From Bradyrhizobium sp. 139 (GTDB lineage: Bacteria; Pseudomonadota; Alphaproteobacteria; Rhizobiales; Xanthobacteraceae), in assembly GCF_023074175.1 (NCBI RefSeq), contig NZ_JADPKS010000036.1:1-64000 (forward strand): DNA of 64,000 nt, in the 5' to 3' direction. The notes beneath the pieces are model-generated. The model saw only the letters and a list, made by a program, of their open reading frames with translations. It did no database searches and was not told the DNA's origin. The position numbers were made by a program, and so were the translations under genes. Below, in pieces: positions 11,414 to 21,736 of this stretch. How positions within the stretch are numbered: the first letter of the stretch is position 1; each line of letters starts with the position of its first letter.

Positions 11414-12994
11414 ATGACCCGTATCGATCTGACGCGACGGCAAGCCATCGCAGGTAGCCTTGCCGCAAGCGTGGTAGCCAGCACAGGCGCCGGCGCTGTG
11501 GAGAGTGAGCCTAAGACATTGCCGCGTCGCCGCCTCAAAGTCGGGATGTCCGGATTTCCGCGATCGTTCGACCCGGTTATCGCGACCGATACTGCCATTC
11601 GTCGGGTCGTGCCGCAGCTTTTTGATACGCTGATCAGAGTAGACCATGCTCACGACATGACGCTACGGCCGGGCTTGGCCGAGCGTTGGGAGCGGATCAA
11701 CGCGCAGTCGTTGCGGCTGTTCTTGCGCAAGGAAGTCGTTTTCCACGATGGGGCGCCTTTGACGGCTGAAGATGTTGCCTTTAGCCTTGGTCCTGACCAT
11801 CTGCTGGGACCTGGACGCAGCGGCATGTCCGAGGCGCTTCAGTCGCTTGATCGGCTCGAGAAGGTTGAAATCGTCGATCCTTACACCGTCATTGTGCATG
11901 CAAAGGGTAGCGACGCCCTCCTCGAGCAGCGTCTGGCTGCTTGGGGATCTGAAATCGTGAGCCAGCGCGCCTTTTTGGCGGCGGGCTCGTGGGAGCGCTG
12001 GACCACTGCCCCTGTCGGAAGCGGTCCCTATAAGCTCGTCGATCACAAGCTTGATATTCGTGTCTCATTGAGCGCCCACGATGCGTATTGGGGCGGGCGG
12101 CCGCCATTCGATGGCATCGAATACCGTATCATTCCCGAGCTTTCCGCGCGCGTGAACGGCCTGCTCGCCAGCGAGCTCGACATTGCCACTGACATTCCGC
12201 CCGACCAGTTCGCGGGCATCCAGAAGCGTGCTGATCTCGAGATCGTGGGTGGTGCCGTGCAGAATATCCGCTCGCTCGCCCTCGATCAGACTGATCACAT
12301 TCTGAAGGATGCGCGTGTTCGCCGTGCGATGAGCCTTGCGCTCGATCGCAAGCTGATCGTGCAAAGCTTGTGGGAGAACCGGGTCCCGATTCCGAACGGC
12401 TACCAGCTGCCGAGCTACGGGGAAGGCTACATCCACGAATTCCCCTCGCTTGCCTACGATCCCGGCAAGGCCAAGGAGTTGCTGGCTGATGCTGGCTACA
12501 AGGGAGAGCAGATCACCTATCGTCTGCTCAACAATTACTACCCCAATCAGGTCTCTGGCGCGCAAACGATGATCGAGATGTGGCGCGCGGTTGGCCTGAA
12601 CGTCAAAATCCAGATGATGGAAAACTTCGCGCAAGTTCAGCGCCAGCCGGTGCGTGCCATCTTCGATACGTCGAATACGGCGCTGTTCCTTGATCATCTA
12701 GGCCATCCCTGGCGTGAATTCGGGCCCAGCGGCACTTTGCCAAAGTCGATCGGAGTCTGGAGGAACGAGGAATATGTTGCGCTCGGCGCCAAGCTCCTGG
12801 ACACCGTGCAAAGCGAACAACGCCGGCCGATCATCCGTCGCATGCTCGAGATCATCCATGAGGTCGATCCCCCTTGCGTGATCCTGCACGTCTCAGGCCA
12901 GTTCTATGGCAAGCGCCGCGATGTCCCATGGCTGCCGGGATTGACGCTCGACCTCAATTTCGGCCCCTTCAACAGAGCTCTGGTCCGGACCTGA
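11414..12994 (+). CDS. ABC transporter substrate-binding protein, family 5 (dipeptide/oligopeptide type)
   Basis: A 526-residue extracytoplasmic solute-binding protein. The start at MTRIDLTRRQAIAG gives a twin-arginine-like signal followed by a hydrophobic stretch; the preceding GGAGGCGG-like sequence supports this ATG over the one at 11390. Family 5 features include the N-terminal FDPVIATD and RPGLAERWE segments, VVFHDGAPLTAEDVAFSL, the VRRAMSLALDR region and a terminal HEVDPPCVILHV. It binds the ligand in the periplasm for the permease and ATPase genes that follow directly. Family 5 proteins take peptides, opines, nickel and sugars, so the ligand cannot be read from sequence. The neighbouring hydrolase suggests a phosphonate amino acid or peptide. 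Confidence 0.85.
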   Translation: MTRIDLTRRQAIAGSLAASVVASTGAGAVESEPKTLPRRRLKVGMSGFPRSFDPVIATDTAIRRVVPQLFDTLIRVDHAHDMTLRPGLAERWERINAQSLRLFLRKEVVFHDGAPLTAEDVAFSLGPDHLLGPGRSGMSEALQSLDRLEKVEIVDPYTVIVHAKGSDALLEQRLAAWGSEIVSQRAFLAAGSWERWTTAPVGSGPYKLVDHKLDIRVSLSAHDAYWGGRPPFDGIEYRIIPELSARVNGLLASELDIATDIPPDQFAGIQKRADLEIVGGAVQNIRSLALDQTDHILKDARVRRAMSLALDRKLIVQSLWENRVPIPNGYQLPSYGEGYIHEFPSLAYDPGKAKELLADAGYKGEQITYRLLNNYYPNQVSGAQTMIEMWRAVGLNVKIQMMENFAQVQRQPVRAIFDTSNTALFLDHLGHPWREFGPSGTLPKSIGVWRNEEYVALGAKLLDTVQSEQRRPIIRRMLEIIHEVDPPCVILHVSGQFYGKRRDVPWLPGLTLDLNFGPFNRALVRT

Positions 12995-12998
12995 TCTG

Positions 12999-14054
12999 AT
13001 GAGGCATACGTTGAATCGGCTTAAACCCGATGCGGCCTCTATGATGAGGGACGAGCAGGGGCCTTGCGTGGAGGCGCTTCTTCATATCGCAGGTTTACGT
13101 GTGGCGTTCGACGGTGTGCCGACGCTGCGCGGAATCAATCTCACGCTCGCGCGCGGCGAGTCGCTGGGCATGGTCGGTGAAAGCGGTTGCGGCAAATCGG
13201 TGACATGGCTTGCTGCGCTTGGACTGTTGACGCGGTGCGCTAAAGTAACGGGCAGCGTACGGCTGGCCGGAGAGGAGCTGCTCCATGCACCAGCCTCCCG
13301 CCTCGACAAGATGCGGGGTGGGCAGATCGCCATGATCTTCCAGGACCCGGTGAGCGCGCTTAATCCTGTGCACAGGGTGGGCGATCAGATCATAGAATCC
13401 TTGCGGCTCCATCGTGGTATGGATCACCGCACGGCCCAGGCCGAAGCGCGACGTCTGCTCGACCAGGTCGGCATCCCCGATGCAGCGCGCCGGCTTGGCG
13501 CCTATCCGCACGAATTCTCCGGTGGGCAGAACCAGCGCGTCATGATCGCCATGGCGCTTGCAGGACAGCCCGACATCTTGATCGCTGATGAGCCTACCAC
13601 CGCCCTGGATGTCACTATTCAAGCGCAGATCCTTGAGCTTCTGCGGCAGATCCAACGCGAGACAGGCATGGCGCTGGTCCTGATCTCGCATGATCTCGGC
13701 ATCGTCAGTGAGATCTGTGAACGCGTACTGGTCCTTTACGGGGGGCACATCGTCGAAGAATTGCCCACCGACCGTCTCTTCGACCAACCTGCTCATCCAT
13801 ATACGAGAGGTCTTCTTGCCGCTCTTCCAAGTCTGGATGCGCCGCGGCAACGCCTCTTTCCCATTCCGGGAGGCGTGCCAAATGCAGCCGAGTTTCCGCC
13901 AGGCTGTCCTTTCGCTCCTCGTTGCGATCGGCGGATCGGACGCTGCAGTGAATGGGCGATTGAGCTCGCCTCGTTGGGTGGCGACATCAGACACAGGGCT
14001 GCCTGCTTGCATGTCACGAGCGAACCGCACCAGGGCGAAGTCGTGGCTGCATGA
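12999..14054 (+). CDS. Peptide-type ABC transporter ATP-binding protein (DppD-like)
   Basis: A 351-residue ATPase with Walker A GESGCGKS (about residue 59), the Q-loop in [14 protein letters not shown] signature [13 protein letters not shown], Walker [14 protein letters not shown] and the H-loop ISHDL. The C-terminal Cys-rich extension [14 protein letters not shown] is characteristic of Opp/Dpp ATPases, which may bind an iron-sulphur cluster. It follows the binding-protein gene by 4 bp and its stop overlaps the next start (ATGA), so the genes are translationally coupled. The exact N-terminus is uncertain because several Met codons precede the conserved fold. Confidence 0.9.
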   Translation: MRHTLNRLKPDAASMMRDEQGPCVEALLHIAGLRVAFDGVPTLRGINLTLARGESLGMVGESGCGKSVTWLAALGLLTRCAKVTGSVRLAGEELLHAPASRLDKMRGGQIAMIFQDPVSALNPVHRVGDQIIESLRLHRGMDHRTAQAEARRLLDQVGIPDAARRLGAYPHEFSGGQNQRVMIAMALAGQPDILIADEPTTALDVTIQAQILELLRQIQRETGMALVLISHDLGIVSEICERVLVLYGGHIVEELPTDRLFDQPAHPYTRGLLAALPSLDAPRQRLFPIPGGVPNAAEFPPGCPFAPRCDRRIGRCSEWAIELASLGGDIRHRAACLHVTSEPHQGEVVAA

Positions 14055-15049
14055 CCACAACTGCTCCGCCGATCCTCCAAGCCGATGGGCTTGTCCGTCG
14101 ATATCGCCTGCCACAGGGCCTTTTCCAGCGTCCAGCGATGGTCCACGCGGTCAATGCGCTCTCGCTGCAGCTGGCTCGCGGCGAAACGCTCGGACTGGTT
14201 GGCGAATCCGGCTGTGGTAAGTCCACGACGGGCCGGCTCCTGATCGGCCTGGACCGACCAGATGCCGGCTCTGTGACTTTCGGCGGAGAAGCTTTGCCTG
14301 CTATCGGCGATATTCGATGGCGCCGGCTCAGGATGCGAATCCAAATGGTATTTCAGGATCCGCTAGGTGCGCTCGATCCCCGCCTGACGATCGGCGCGCA
14401 AATAGCCGAGCCGCTCGAAATTCATCGGCTTGGCAGCAAGTCGGAACGAAAGGGGCGGGTCAATGCGCTTCTCGCAGATGTGGGGCTTAGGGCCGATCAC
14501 CTCAGGCGCTTTCCGCACGAGCTTTCAGGCGGTCAGCGCCAGCGTGCTGTCTTGGCCCGAGCGCTTGCGACCGATCCAGATCTCATTGTCTGCGACGAGC
14601 CAGTATCGGCGCTCGACGTCTCGATCCAGGCGCAAGTGATCAATCTTCTGCAGGATCTGCAGGCGCGGCGGCGCATGGCGATGATCTTCATCAGCCATGA
14701 TTTGCGAGTAGTCCGGCTGATCAGCGATCGGATTGCTGTGATGTATCTCGGCGCTATCGTCGAGGAAGGCGCCTCTGAGGCGGTTCTTCTGGATCCTTTG
14801 CATCCCTATTCGCGGGCGCTCGTTTCCGCGGTGCCCAGGCCGGGGAGACATCGGTCTCGCACGATCCTGCAAGGAGATCCGCCCGATCCGGCTGCGCGAC
14901 CGGGCGGCTGCGCATTCCATCCTCGCTGTCCGGTAGCGCTTCCCCTTTGCGCGCGGTTCGCCCCAGAGCTCACATCCGCTCCCGACGGGCGCCGCGTCGC
15001 CTGCCATCTGATCGGCGACCATGGTGCCGTATTCGAGAAGGAGGCATGA
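14051..15049 (+). CDS. Peptide-type ABC transporter ATP-binding protein (DppF-like)
   Basis: A 332-residue second ATPase of the heterodimer. It carries Walker [10 protein letters not shown] (about residues 53-61), Q-loop VFQDPLGALDPR, signature SGGQRQRAVLARAL, Walker B LIVCDEPVSALDV and H-loop ISHDL. The C-terminal Cys-rich motif is CAFHPRCPVALPLC. The gene overlaps dppD by 4 bp and ends on the start of the first permease gene. Together with its partner it would power import through the two permeases that follow. Confidence 0.9.
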   Translation: MTTTAPPILQADGLVRRYRLPQGLFQRPAMVHAVNALSLQLARGETLGLVGESGCGKSTTGRLLIGLDRPDAGSVTFGGEALPAIGDIRWRRLRMRIQMVFQDPLGALDPRLTIGAQIAEPLEIHRLGSKSERKGRVNALLADVGLRADHLRRFPHELSGGQRQRAVLARALATDPDLIVCDEPVSALDVSIQAQVINLLQDLQARRRMAMIFISHDLRVVRLISDRIAVMYLGAIVEEGASEAVLLDPLHPYSRALVSAVPRPGRHRSRTILQGDPPDPAARPGGCAFHPRCPVALPLCARFAPELTSAPDGRRVACHLIGDHGAVFEKEA

Positions 15050-15981
15050 TGGCTCGCCTCATCGTGGTCCGCTTGGCGCGCGCGTTGCTGACCATCGCAG
15101 TTGTGGTCACATTCGCATTCGTGGTGCTGCGCGCCGCTGGCGATCCCGCCCGTGCGTTACTGTCGCCGGAAACCCCGGCGGAAGCGGTCGAGGCCTTCCG
15201 AAAGGCCTGGGGGCTCGATGCGCCACTCTGGGTGCAATACCTCAGATACCTCTTTGCGGTCGGTCATGGTGATCTCGGCCAATCGATGCGTGATGGGCGT
15301 TCCGCGATCACCGTCGTGGCCGAGCGCATTCCCGTCACGCTGATGTTGACTGCGCCGGCACTGATCCTCAATCTGTTGATCGGCATTCCGGCTGGCATCT
15401 ACGCGGCTCTCAAACGAGATAGCATCGCGGATCGATTGGTGATGATGGTAGCGGTCGTGGGCTTCACCGTGCCGTCCTTCGTGCTTGGCCTCGTGTTCGT
15501 ACTGGCGTTCGCAGTCGAGCTGCCTTGGTTCCCCTCGGGCGGCGCCGGCACTTGGCAGCATTTGGTGCTGCCTGTCGTCACCCTCGGTCTGGGCGGCGCA
15601 GCCGTTTTGGCCCGCTTCAGCCGCAGCGCCATGCTCGAGGTACTTGGGCAGCCCTATATCCGTGCCGCCAGCGCCAAGGGTCTGCCTTGGGCGAGCGTCG
15701 TGACCGGCCACGCTCTGCCCAACGCCGCGATAGCGGTGCTGACCATCGTCGGCTTCATGGTTGGCAATCTCATCGCGGGAACGGTGCTCGTCGAAAGTGT
15801 GTTTTCGTGGCCAGGCATTGGCAGCCTGCTGGTCGTCTCAGTTGCGAGTCGTGATTTGGCTGTCGTCCAGTGCATCCTACTCGTTGTGGCCGCCGCCATG
15901 ATCACCACCAATGTCACGATCGATCTGCTCTATGGCGTGCTCGATCCACGTATGCGCGCGTTGCGCTCTGGGAGGCGATAA
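15049..15981 (+). CDS. Peptide-type ABC transporter permease (DppB-like)
   Basis: A 310-residue inner-membrane permease with about six hydrophobic segments, beginning RLARALLTIAVVVTFAFVV. The binding-protein-dependent transport motif is near residues 205-225 (RAASAKGLPWASVVTGHALPN), the EAA loop that contacts the ATPases. Family features at the N-terminus include GDPARALL and the WGLDAPLWVQY segment. An AAGGAGG site precedes two adjacent ATG codons (15046 and 15049); the second has better spacing. It overlaps the previous gene. Confidence 0.9.
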   Translation: MARLIVVRLARALLTIAVVVTFAFVVLRAAGDPARALLSPETPAEAVEAFRKAWGLDAPLWVQYLRYLFAVGHGDLGQSMRDGRSAITVVAERIPVTLMLTAPALILNLLIGIPAGIYAALKRDSIADRLVMMVAVVGFTVPSFVLGLVFVLAFAVELPWFPSGGAGTWQHLVLPVVTLGLGGAAVLARFSRSAMLEVLGQPYIRAASAKGLPWASVVTGHALPNAAIAVLTIVGFMVGNLIAGTVLVESVFSWPGIGSLLVVSVASRDLAVVQCILLVVAAAMITTNVTIDLLYGVLDPRMRALRSGRR

Positions 15982-16860
15982 TTGTCGAGCATTTCCGCAG
16001 ATCGAGTTCTGCCGACTTCGAGGATGCGCAAAGTGTGGTGGTGGCGCGACCGCGGTGTCGCAATAGCGGTTGCGTGGCTAGGCCTCATGCTTCTTGTCGC
16101 AATCTTCGCTGATAGCCTCGCCCCTTATGACTATGCAGCTCTCGACCTTCATCATCGCCTCGCTGCACCTCTTGGCCTCGGCGGAACCATCGCGCATTCC
16201 TTCGGTTCGGACGAACTCGGCCGGGACGTGCTGGCGCGCCTGATCATATCCATCCGCATCAGCTTACTTATTGCTTTCGGAGCGACGTTGATCGGCGCCG
16301 TCCTTGGCATTACGCTTGGAGTTTTGGCCGCTCACTTCCGAGGCTGGGTAGAGCAGGTCATCCTCGGTTGTGTTGATTTCCAGGCGAGCATGCCGTTTCT
16401 CGTTTTGGCACTCGCGGTGCTTGCTTTCTTCGGCAACTCTCTGCTCCTCTTCGTGGGGCTCATTGGTCTGCACGGATGGGAACGCTACGCGCGTGTCACT
16501 CGCGCGCTTGCCATGAGTTCCAACGAGCAAGCCTATGTGATCGCCGTACGCCAGCTTGGCGCAAGGCCATGGCGCGTCTACCTGCGCCACGTCATGCCGA
16601 ACATCGCGTCGACCTTGATCGTCACCATGACGCTCGCGTTTCCGGACGTCATCTTGCTCGAGAGCGGCCTTAGCTTTCTTGGACTTGGGGTGCAGCCTCC
16701 GCTTACGTCGCTTGGCAACATGGTCGGCTACGGTCGTGACTATCTGACCCGTGCTCCCTGGATCCTTGTGCTCCCTTCGCTGGTCATCTCACTCACCACT
16801 TTGTCGATTTCGCTCGTCGGCGATTGGCTGCGCGATCGGATCGATAAGACATTATCATGA
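15982..16860 (+). CDS. Peptide-type ABC transporter permease (DppC-like)
   Basis: A 292-residue second permease, beginning with a TTG codon right after the preceding TAA. A GGGAGG site 6-11 bases upstream supports the unusual start. The N-terminal membrane helix lies in VAWLGLMLLVAIFADSLAP. The DppC-type segment GSDELGRDVLARLIISIRIS follows, and the EAA loop is near YVIAVRQLGARPWRVYLRHVMPN. It is the last gene of the five-gene importer. No terminator was recognised directly after it. Confidence 0.9.
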   Translation: MSSISADRVLPTSRMRKVWWWRDRGVAIAVAWLGLMLLVAIFADSLAPYDYAALDLHHRLAAPLGLGGTIAHSFGSDELGRDVLARLIISIRISLLIAFGATLIGAVLGITLGVLAAHFRGWVEQVILGCVDFQASMPFLVLALAVLAFFGNSLLLFVGLIGLHGWERYARVTRALAMSSNEQAYVIAVRQLGARPWRVYLRHVMPNIASTLIVTMTLAFPDVILLESGLSFLGLGVQPPLTSLGNMVGYGRDYLTRAPWILVLPSLVISLTTLSISLVGDWLRDRIDKTLS

Positions 16861-17799
16861 GCCCTCCAGAACCCTGCTTTCGATCCCTCTACCCCGCAAC
16901 ATCCTGCCTTTCGACCAGCTGCAGCGATCTCGCGGCGGCCGCGTTCGAATAGGGAAGGGCGCTTCGTTGACCGGAGGCACGACCCCAGGCTGGGCCCGAT
17001 CGGTTGGGCTTAATGGACCGCTGGGCATGTGAGCTATGCCGGCAAGATCAAGCTGTGTGCCGGGCTTCGCGAGCGTGGCGATATCACCAATCGGCTGCAT
17101 GAGCTAATCATGCGGTGACGTACACGCGCACCATCATCTTGGCCGTGAAGGCGATACTTCAGAGCAGGCCATAATCTTCTGTCTTGCTGCATGCGGCTTT
17201 GATGATGAGCTCGGGATAAAATGTCGGCAGCTGACGACGGCGCTGCGCGCGAACATCATCTTTGGATTCTTGACCTTGAATCTGCGGCTGGCCGGACAAT
17301 GGCAGAGGCATCTCTCTGGGCGGAAAACGAGAGAGGATACGGATCGCGCTGTTCGCGGGATCGGGAAGTCGACCGAGCCCGGGAGACCAGGCTTGTGGCG
17401 CGACATACGATCGGTGCTCGTGGGGCGTGGATTTTGTATCGAGTCTCGCGCGTGAAGTTTGCACTGAGTCTAGGCCATCTTAAGACCTGGCTACTCAATG
17501 ACCAAAAGGTCGCGTTTGGCGATCTGATCGAGCACTGCCTGTCTCAAGCTCATACAGGCCGGAAGTCGGGCTGTCAGAAAGAGCCGAGGTTCACTTTCGG
17601 CCGCCGATTCCCGGTGTCCGCCACCTGCGACGGACACTATGCCTCACCTGATCGGCAATGGACTCAACTTCAAAGTCGTTCCTTTGGCATTCAGTGCGAC
17701 CGGCAATAGTAAAGCTCGTGCGGATCCCATAGTACTCACAATAAGTATCGGCCAACGCAGCCTTAGCTCTGAGCAAGCCATCTGGGCGCTGCAGACGCG
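16861..17799. other. No recognisable gene
   Basis: This 0.94-kb stretch after the transporter operon contains only short overlapping frames with no family signature. Segments such as a possible CAGLRERGDITNRLHEL near 17060 look protein-like but could not be assigned. It may be a decayed gene. Confidence 0.4.
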
Positions 17800-18177
17800 C
17801 TAACCCGACAGAGGCGGCTGAGATTTTAGCTGCAGATGCAGTGTGCCCACCGGTCGCTGATCGCCAGCTGGCTCATCGGCCTGTGCCTCGGGCTGGCCTT
17901 GCGCCACACATCTATCGAGCTTCTCAAGGGCCTCAAGGACCTTCCGTCCCTCCTCAGTGATGGTCCAGTATCCCACCTTCCGGTCGATGAGCTTTTGTCC
18001 GAAGACATCGAGGTTCGGCTCGCGCCTTGCGATGCGCTTCATGCGCGCCGGCCACTCGGGCCCGCTGGTGTAAAAGATGGCCAAGTGCTGTTTGACGATT
18101 TCAAGGCTGGCTCGGCCGCCCGGCTGCCCGGCAAGGATTTTCAATATGGACAGCTGAAAGCTCACATGCGCACGCAA
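17800..18177 (-). CDS. Small winged-helix-like hypothetical protein
   Basis: A 125-residue protein. The N-terminal 85 residues look like a compact helical/winged-helix domain: HVSFQLSILKILAGQPGG, then a helix EIVKQHLAIFYTSGPEW, and GYWTITEEGRKVLEALEKL, which is typical of the C-terminal strand and helix of winged-helix folds. The C-terminus is polar and low in complexity. Similar proteins occur in Bradyrhizobium. No target or function can be stated. It stands alone between IS debris and the transporter operon. Confidence 0.55.
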   Translation of the reverse strand: MRAHVSFQLSILKILAGQPGGRASLEIVKQHLAIFYTSGPEWPARMKRIARREPNLDVFGQKLIDRKVGYWTITEEGRKVLEALEKLDRCVAQGQPEAQADEPAGDQRPVGTLHLQLKSQPPLSG

Positions 18178-19319
18178 AGGTTCATTGAAATCCCGACGAT
18201 ACCGGCGCTAGCCACGGCCTGGGTAGCGCACATCAGCGCTTTCAAACGGAACCCTTGCCGAACAAGGCTAACGAGGGAGCAGAGTACCGCATTATATGCA
18301 GCCTTCGGACCCGCCACTTCATGTGCCCGCGCAGCTCGGATCGTGCTGCTTGTCTGGGCCGAGCCGCTCGCCGCACACAAGACTGCGGATCGGGACACGA
18401 CTCTGTGGTCTTGTTAGACTCTCATGACGTCATGAGCGGTCGACCCCCAAGCTGGCGCATGCCGTCACCCAAACAGATGGAAAAAAGGGCTGCACCCGTC
18501 CAGCGGAATGTGTCCCCTGTGAACGAACTGGACAAGCCTGCGCAAGGCCAAAGAAGGGGAAGTCAGCATCGACGTCTATGGCTTCCTGACTTGTGCCCTT
18601 AATGCCGAGAGCACTTTATTTTTCTAAGTGCCAAGACTGGGATCGAGGCCACGCAGCTCATCAATGTGATTGCATATCGATATCTGTGATCCAGTCGAGC
18701 AAACGAGTCAATCCCGCTAGATCTTCCTAACCGATGAAATCGCGAGTCGCCATGTGGTCGCATCGCCGCCCTCTCGGGCGTGAGCGTGCGATGCCGTTGT
18801 CTTATTTGCGACGTGCTGTCGATCCTGCGACAGATCGGCTTGGATGAGAGCAAGCATTACTAAAGCTGTCGCAGTTGGCATGAGCTTTGAAGAGTGAGAT
18901 CCCGATTGCTCAGACGTGCAGGGATGGCTTAGGGGATGACAAGTCTTCAGTTCATGGCGTGGATCGGGTCCAAGTTCGGGCCCTCCAATCTTTGGCATCA
19001 ACCCAATGGCTTGCGCATGAATCGCCTCCGCGATCAAGCTCGCTCGATCGCGATGCGCGCCGTCCCGACTGCGCGGATGATTGGCCAATTCTGGCGCGGC
19101 ATTTGCAACCTCTCCTTCGCGCTTATCGCATGCGAAAAGCGGGCTGCGCTGGTCGAAGCCCAGCGTCCAAGCCGTGGTCCGTTTTTGCGTCTAAACGTGC
19201 CGTCGCACGAGGCTGCCCGCGAGCAGCATCGGGGGCTGACCGCGAATTCACGTCAGAACGTAATACTCCCGTGAAAGAAGCGGTATTTCGTTCGCCGACG
19301 CAAACGGCGGCATGATGAT
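18178..19319. other. Decayed region, possible IS630-type fragment
   Basis: Around 18262-18420 a plus-strand frame reads LTREQSTALYAAFG and ARAARIVLLVWAE, resembling the N-terminal helix-turn-helix of IS630-family transposases, but it is too short to be sure. The rest up to the MATE gene has no recognisable coding potential. Confidence 0.35.
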
Positions 19320-20732
19320 ATGGACAAGATAGCCAAGAGAAAGCCGGCATTAATCTCGCGACCAGAAGGGACGAAACGGGCGGCTATCCGTCGCTTCTCT
19401 ATCGAGCTCAATGAAACCGCGAAGCTCGCGTTGCCAATGGTGCTGACGCAGGTTGCGCAGGTTGCGATGATGACGACTGATCTTGCCTTCATCGGGCGTA
19501 TCAGCGCTGAGGCGCTCGCCGCGGCAGCGCTGGCAGGCCGGCTCTATCTCATTAGCGTCACATTCGGCGCGGGACTACTAAGTGCCATCGCGCCTTTGGC
19601 GGCGCGGGCGTTCGGGGAAAATAATCTAGGCGCGGTACAGCGCTCGCTGCGCATGGGCCTATGGGTGGCCCTGATCCTGTCATTCCCGATCACTGCTGTG
19701 GCGCTGCGCGCAAAGCAAATACTGCTTGCCTTGGGCCAGACCGCAGATGTGGCGCAGCTTGCCCAGCAATACCTCTTCGGATTAGCCTTCGGCACGGCTC
19801 CGGCACTAGCGTTTTTGGCTATCCGCAGTTTCATGGGTGGGGTCAATCGGCCACAGCCAGTCTTCTGGATTACGCTATCAGCCATCCCCCTCAATGCGTT
19901 GTTGGTCTATATTCTGGCCTATGGGAAGCTTGGGCTGCCCCGGTTGGAGCTGTTCGGGGCAGGTCTTGCGACCACGCTGGTCAACTGCGGCATGTTTTTG
20001 GCGGGCTTGTGGTTCGCTGCACTGCGCCGGCCGTTCCGTGAGTACCATGTGCTTGCGGATCTCTGGCGTTTCGATTGGCGCGCAATGCGGCAGCTCATCG
20101 CAATTGGGACGCCGATCTCCATCTCTTCATCGATCGAGTCGGGACTATTTGGAGCCACGTCGCTCCTTGCGGGCTTGATCAGCAACAGCGCACTGGCCGC
20201 TCACCAGATTGTTGTTCAGATTTCCTTGACCCTGTTTATGATTTATCTCGGCATTGGGACGGCCGCTGCCGTGCGCGTTGGCCATGCCGCCGGCCGCGAC
20301 GACCGTGCAGGCGTCAAGCGGGCCAATCTGGCGGCGATGTTGCTCGGTATGGTCATAGCTACAACGCTAACGCTTACGTTGATCACCGTGCGTTTTGAGG
20401 TGGTGGAGCTGTTTCTGGGCAGAGCGGCCCGCGATTCCGAGGCAACGATCAGCCTCGCTGCAAAGCTCCTCATGGTCGGCGCAACCCTCTTTATGACTGA
20501 CGCCGCCCAGTGCATTGCGGCAGGCGGCCTGCGCGGGCTGAAGGACACGCGGGTGCCGCTGCTGTTTTCGGCTATTGCTTGGTGGCTGATCGGCTTTTCC
20601 CTCAGCTATTGGCTCAGTCTGAAGATCGGTTTGGGCGCCGTCGGTATATGGATTGGCTTGTCGACCGGAGACACAATCTATGCGGCGATCCTCGTCCTGC
20701 GGTTCCGCCACTTAGCAAGTCGTCCTCTCTGA
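19320..20732 (+). CDS. MATE-family multidrug/metabolite exporter
   Basis: A 470-residue membrane protein with about 12 hydrophobic helices in two homologous halves. The first helix region ELNETAKLALPMVLTQVAQVAMMTTDLAFIGR has the MATE signature, and the second half begins at MRQLIAIGTPISISSSIESGLF with an equivalent layout. AHQIVVQISLTLFM and the late ITVRFEVVELFLG region also fit. MATE proteins export cationic drugs or metabolites with Na+ or H+ antiport. It stands between two phosphonate-related loci, so export of a pathway product is possible but unproven. The ribosome-binding site is weak. Another in-frame start further in cannot be excluded. Confidence 0.9.
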   Translation: MDKIAKRKPALISRPEGTKRAAIRRFSIELNETAKLALPMVLTQVAQVAMMTTDLAFIGRISAEALAAAALAGRLYLISVTFGAGLLSAIAPLAARAFGENNLGAVQRSLRMGLWVALILSFPITAVALRAKQILLALGQTADVAQLAQQYLFGLAFGTAPALAFLAIRSFMGGVNRPQPVFWITLSAIPLNALLVYILAYGKLGLPRLELFGAGLATTLVNCGMFLAGLWFAALRRPFREYHVLADLWRFDWRAMRQLIAIGTPISISSSIESGLFGATSLLAGLISNSALAAHQIVVQISLTLFMIYLGIGTAAAVRVGHAAGRDDRAGVKRANLAAMLLGMVIATTLTLTLITVRFEVVELFLGRAARDSEATISLAAKLLMVGATLFMTDAAQCIAAGGLRGLKDTRVPLLFSAIAWWLIGFSLSYWLSLKIGLGAVGIWIGLSTGDTIYAAILVLRFRHLASRPL

Positions 20733-21059
20733 TGCGCGCGCATCACTGATGGCAAGCGGCGACGATACGCCGGGATGCTCGCCCGTGCGGTTGTGACCGG
20801 GCCGAACGCAAGACGGACTGAAAATTGAAGGTTCCGTGTCACGGCGCGACTGCAGGGATAACATAACAAGAGATAGTAACTCGAATAGCATCGTATTTTT
20901 CGATCATTTCATTTCAAAAAACGATGGCCAAAGTGGTTAGCTCGTTTCATTGCGAGTAGGAATCCTCAAGGCGTCCCCGGCGATTTGCAGGCTTTCCAAC
21001 TTGTCACTCTTGGCAGAATGGCTCAACGGGTCCCTCCCTTCGAGAGCAACGCCGGCCCG

Positions 21060-21570
21060 AGCGGCCCAGCGGCGCGCACCGGGCGCCGATGCGATCACGC
21101 TTAGTCAGGGCATATCTTTCGACACGCCGACCGGTGTCTGCGACCGCCACAGCTGTGAGATTCCTGCCAAGCCCACGAGATGCATCGCATTCGCCGGAAT
21201 CAAGCCACGCGAAAACGATCCGCGGGCAGCATCAGCCACGGTTCCTGGCTCAATCGCGACGTGGACCAGATCAGGATCGGCTAGGGCGCCGAGCAGTTCT
21301 CTTGGACGCGGTATTTGCCACCCTTCCTTGCGAGGCCATGCTATCGATGGCTTGCTGGACATCCTACCTGACGTCCTCGCCGGAGTTGGGCGGTCCTCGG
21401 GGCCTGTGATGAATTCCGTGGCTTCGCGCTGCGCCCGCAGAGGTGCATCAGGCGATCATGATCAGACCAAACTACTGACGCCGCAGCCTCCGTCCAAGAC
21501 AAGCCGGGCCGATCTACGGCTGAGGAGAGCTGCTGGCGCTCGCACGCCGCTAATCCCGGCTCGGGACCGG
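21060..21570 (+). pseudogene. Second aspartate-type aminotransferase, heavily decayed
   Basis: Fragments in several frames parallel the aminotransferase at 9824-11010: DAITLSQGISFDTPTGVC near 21095 (compare DVITLSQGEPDFDTPSVIC), an IAFAGIK segment near 21190, GAEQF and DAVFATLP near 21290-21320, and a QAIMIRPNY-like piece near 21455. Frame changes and deletions are frequent and the PLP-lysine half is not recognisable. This is an older, more degraded paralogue lying just upstream of the phosphonoacetate-hydrolase-like gene. Confidence 0.6.
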
Positions 21571-21736
21571 CCGTCGCGCTGGCCGGGCTTTGGTCAGCGT
21601 GGCTGGGAGCGCCATACCCGCATTGCGCTCGCGCTAGCGATCAGCCTCGGCTCCAAGTCGATGGCGCTGGGCTGCGCCCAGCCAAGTCCTGGTCGCTCCC
21701 GGTCCGCTACGTTCCAGCTAGGCGAAAGCTTTACGC